A stretch of 5,904 nt of DNA from Gammaproteobacteria bacterium (GTDB lineage Bacteria; Pseudomonadota; Gammaproteobacteria; Chromatiales; Chromatiaceae): contig VMDJ01000053.1 of the NCBI GenBank assembly GCA_008080925.1, positions 1 through 5,904 of the forward strand. The letters run 5' to 3'. The position numbers and the translations under genes were made by a program. The notes below the pieces were generated by a model that saw only the letters and a list, made by a program, of their open reading frames with translations, was not told the DNA's origin and searched no databases. Positions 4,802 through 5,904 of this stretch are shown here, piece by piece (within the stretch, counting starts at the first letter, position 1; every line of letters begins with the position of its first letter).

Positions 4802-5904
4802 GTGAGCTTTGAATCATTCTTTGAAGCCCAATCATTCATGTTGTGGGCGGTATTTATCATTGCTCTTGTGATGGGCGCAGTGGTCAATAAAACCAATTTT
4901 TGCACCATGGGTGCGGTGTCCGATTTCGTGAATATGGGTGATACCGGTCGACTGCGCGCGTGGTTACTTGCGATGGCGGTTGCGATTCTAGGCGTTACGC
5001 TGTTGGAATACGCTGGCTTACTGAATTTAAGTGGTAGCTTCCCTCCCTACCGTAACAGCAACATTGTGCTTGCTGAGAATATCTTAGGTGGATTGATGTT
5101 TGGTGTCGGTATGACACTCGCATCTGGCTGCGGAAATAAATGTTTGGTTCGTATCGGTGGCGGGAATATTAAGTCGATCATCGTCTTTTTGATCGTTGGT
5201 GTTTTAGCGTATTTCATGATCAACCCATTCCCTGGGTCGGATAAGACCATCTATAGCGTATTGTTCTACGGTTGGACTAGCCCGATGTCTGTTGATGTCC
5301 TCAAGCCACAAGATATTGGTTCCTTGGTCGGTGGCTCGGAGCCTTCTGCGATGCGTCTGATTGTCGGTGTAGTTGTCTTCTTAGCGATGGGGCACTTCAT
5401 CTTTAAATCAAAAGAATTCCGCAGCAGTGCTGACAATATGATAGGCGGGGCGGTTGTTGGCTTGGCTGTGTTAGCGGCTTGGTTTGTATCGGGTAATGTG
5501 ATTGTTGATGCAGATGGTGAGATCTTGTCGCTACAGCAGTATTACAACCAGTGGGACATGTTGGCTGATAGCGATGCAGGTAAGCCTGCGGCAGGTGCGA
5601 TGCTAGCAACCCAGTCATACACCTTCATTAACCCTATGGGTCAGGCACTTAACTACCTTGCCGGTGGCCTTGATGGCAGCCTGATGACCTTTGGTGTGGT
5701 GGCTGTTTTTGGTGTGGTGGCTGGTTCACTCATTTGGTCTTTGATCAGCCGTAGCTTCCGTATTGAGTGGTTCAGCTCAGCGTCAGATGTCGCAAACCAC
5801 GTGATTGGAGCCATTCTCATGGGAATTGGTGGCACCCTGGCAATGGGCTGCACTATCGGTCAGGCGGTCACAGGTATTTCAACCCTTGCGGTGGGTTCAA
5901 TTTT
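4802..5904 (+). CDS. YeeE/YedE (TsuA-like) sulfur-compound transporter, 3' end cut by window edge
   Basis: This is a polytopic inner-membrane protein of the YeeE/YedE family, whose characterised members import thiosulfate. The frame starts at GTG 4802 and is open to the window end, giving 367 residues. By family length only a small part of the C-terminus should be missing. Family signatures are visible in both halves: NKTNFC (C34) and MTLASGCGNKC (C110, C114) in the first, and LAMGCTIGQ (C350) followed by VTGISTLAVGS in the second. C34, C110 and C350 likely correspond to the three central cysteines that relay thiosulfate in the structurally known YeeE. Roughly nine hydrophobic helices alternate with two long soluble loops (~141-182 and ~229-278), the second rich in Asp/Gln/Tyr. 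An 18-base tandem duplication encodes FGVVAVFGVVAG (297-308). The substrate is not proven; selenium- or other sulfur-linked roles exist in the family. A TusA or rhodanese partner may follow outside the window. Confidence 0.88.
   Translation, partial: MSFESFFEAQSFMLWAVFIIALVMGAVVNKTNFCTMGAVSDFVNMGDTGRLRAWLLAMAVAILGVTLLEYAGLLNLSGSFPPYRNSNIVLAENILGGLMFGVGMTLASGCGNKCLVRIGGGNIKSIIVFLIVGVLAYFMINPFPGSDKTIYSVLFYGWTSPMSVDVLKPQDIGSLVGGSEPSAMRLIVGVVVFLAMGHFIFKSKEFRSSADNMIGGAVVGLAVLAAWFVSGNVIVDADGEILSLQQYYNQWDMLADSDAGKPAAGAMLATQSYTFINPMGQALNYLAGGLDGSLMTFGVVAVFGVVAGSLIWSLISRSFRIEWFSSASDVANHVIGAILMGIGGTLAMGCTIGQAVTGISTLAVGSI
5690..5725 (+). repeat. 18-base tandem duplication within a transporter membrane helix
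   Basis: Units 5690-5707 and 5708-5725 agree at 17 of 18 bases. The shared 16-base core is TTTGGTGTGGTGGCTG. They encode FGVVAV followed by FGVVAG, in frame. The repeat is exact enough to suggest a recent duplication or conversion rather than simple composition bias. Confidence 0.8.

Noticed and set aside
4587..4835. Minus-strand open frame across the queC end and the intergenic gap
   Set aside because: It overlaps the queC zinc-site codons and the transporter start, and I recognise no family in it.
5047..5853. Three minus-strand open frames opposite the transporter gene
   Set aside because: The plus strand here encodes continuous YeeE/YedE family sequence with conserved cysteines, so the minus-strand frames are shadows.

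Overview
This window looks like chromosomal core sequence from a Gram-negative gammaproteobacterium. The evidence is a Tol-Pal envelope operon (tolA, tolB, pal, cpoB) followed directly by two queuosine/preQ0 genes, queE and queC. That order is familiar from pseudomonads and related gammaproteobacteria. I cannot assign a genus. All genes lie on the + strand, and base composition is fairly even apart from the extremely purine-rich start.

Region by region: 1-650 is the 3' part of tolA, cut by the window edge. It covers the Lys/Ala/Glu-rich helical domain with 15-residue tandem repeats, then the globular C-terminal domain. 659-1954 is tolB (periplasmic beta-propeller), 1970-2512 is pal (outer-membrane lipoprotein) and 2520-3380 is cpoB (coiled coil plus TPR). 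3396-4040 is queE (radical SAM) and 4040-4720 is queC (ATP-dependent ligase), joined by a one-base stop/start overlap. After an 81-base gap with a good extended -10 promoter and a strong Shine-Dalgarno, 4802-5904 is a YeeE/YedE (TsuA-like) sulfur-compound transporter. It starts at GTG and runs off the right edge.

How the genes work together: TolA spans the periplasm from the inner membrane and contacts TolB and Pal, while Pal holds the outer membrane to peptidoglycan. CpoB ties this machine to septal peptidoglycan synthesis. QueE and QueC carry out consecutive steps to preQ0, the precursor of queuosine in tRNA. Gaps from tolA to queC are 15 bases or less and no intrinsic terminator is evident, so these six genes are probably one transcript. 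The transporter appears to be a separate unit.

I found no wholly new system. The points most worth checking are a perfect GC-rich hairpin in the signal-peptide codons of cpoB, which also lacks a Shine-Dalgarno; a near-perfect 18-base tandem duplication in a membrane helix of the transporter; and the coupling of queE, whose E. coli homologue also acts in division, to the division-linked tol-pal-cpoB genes. No RNA genes, mobile elements or CRISPR arrays were seen, and there is no gene-free stretch over 300 bases.
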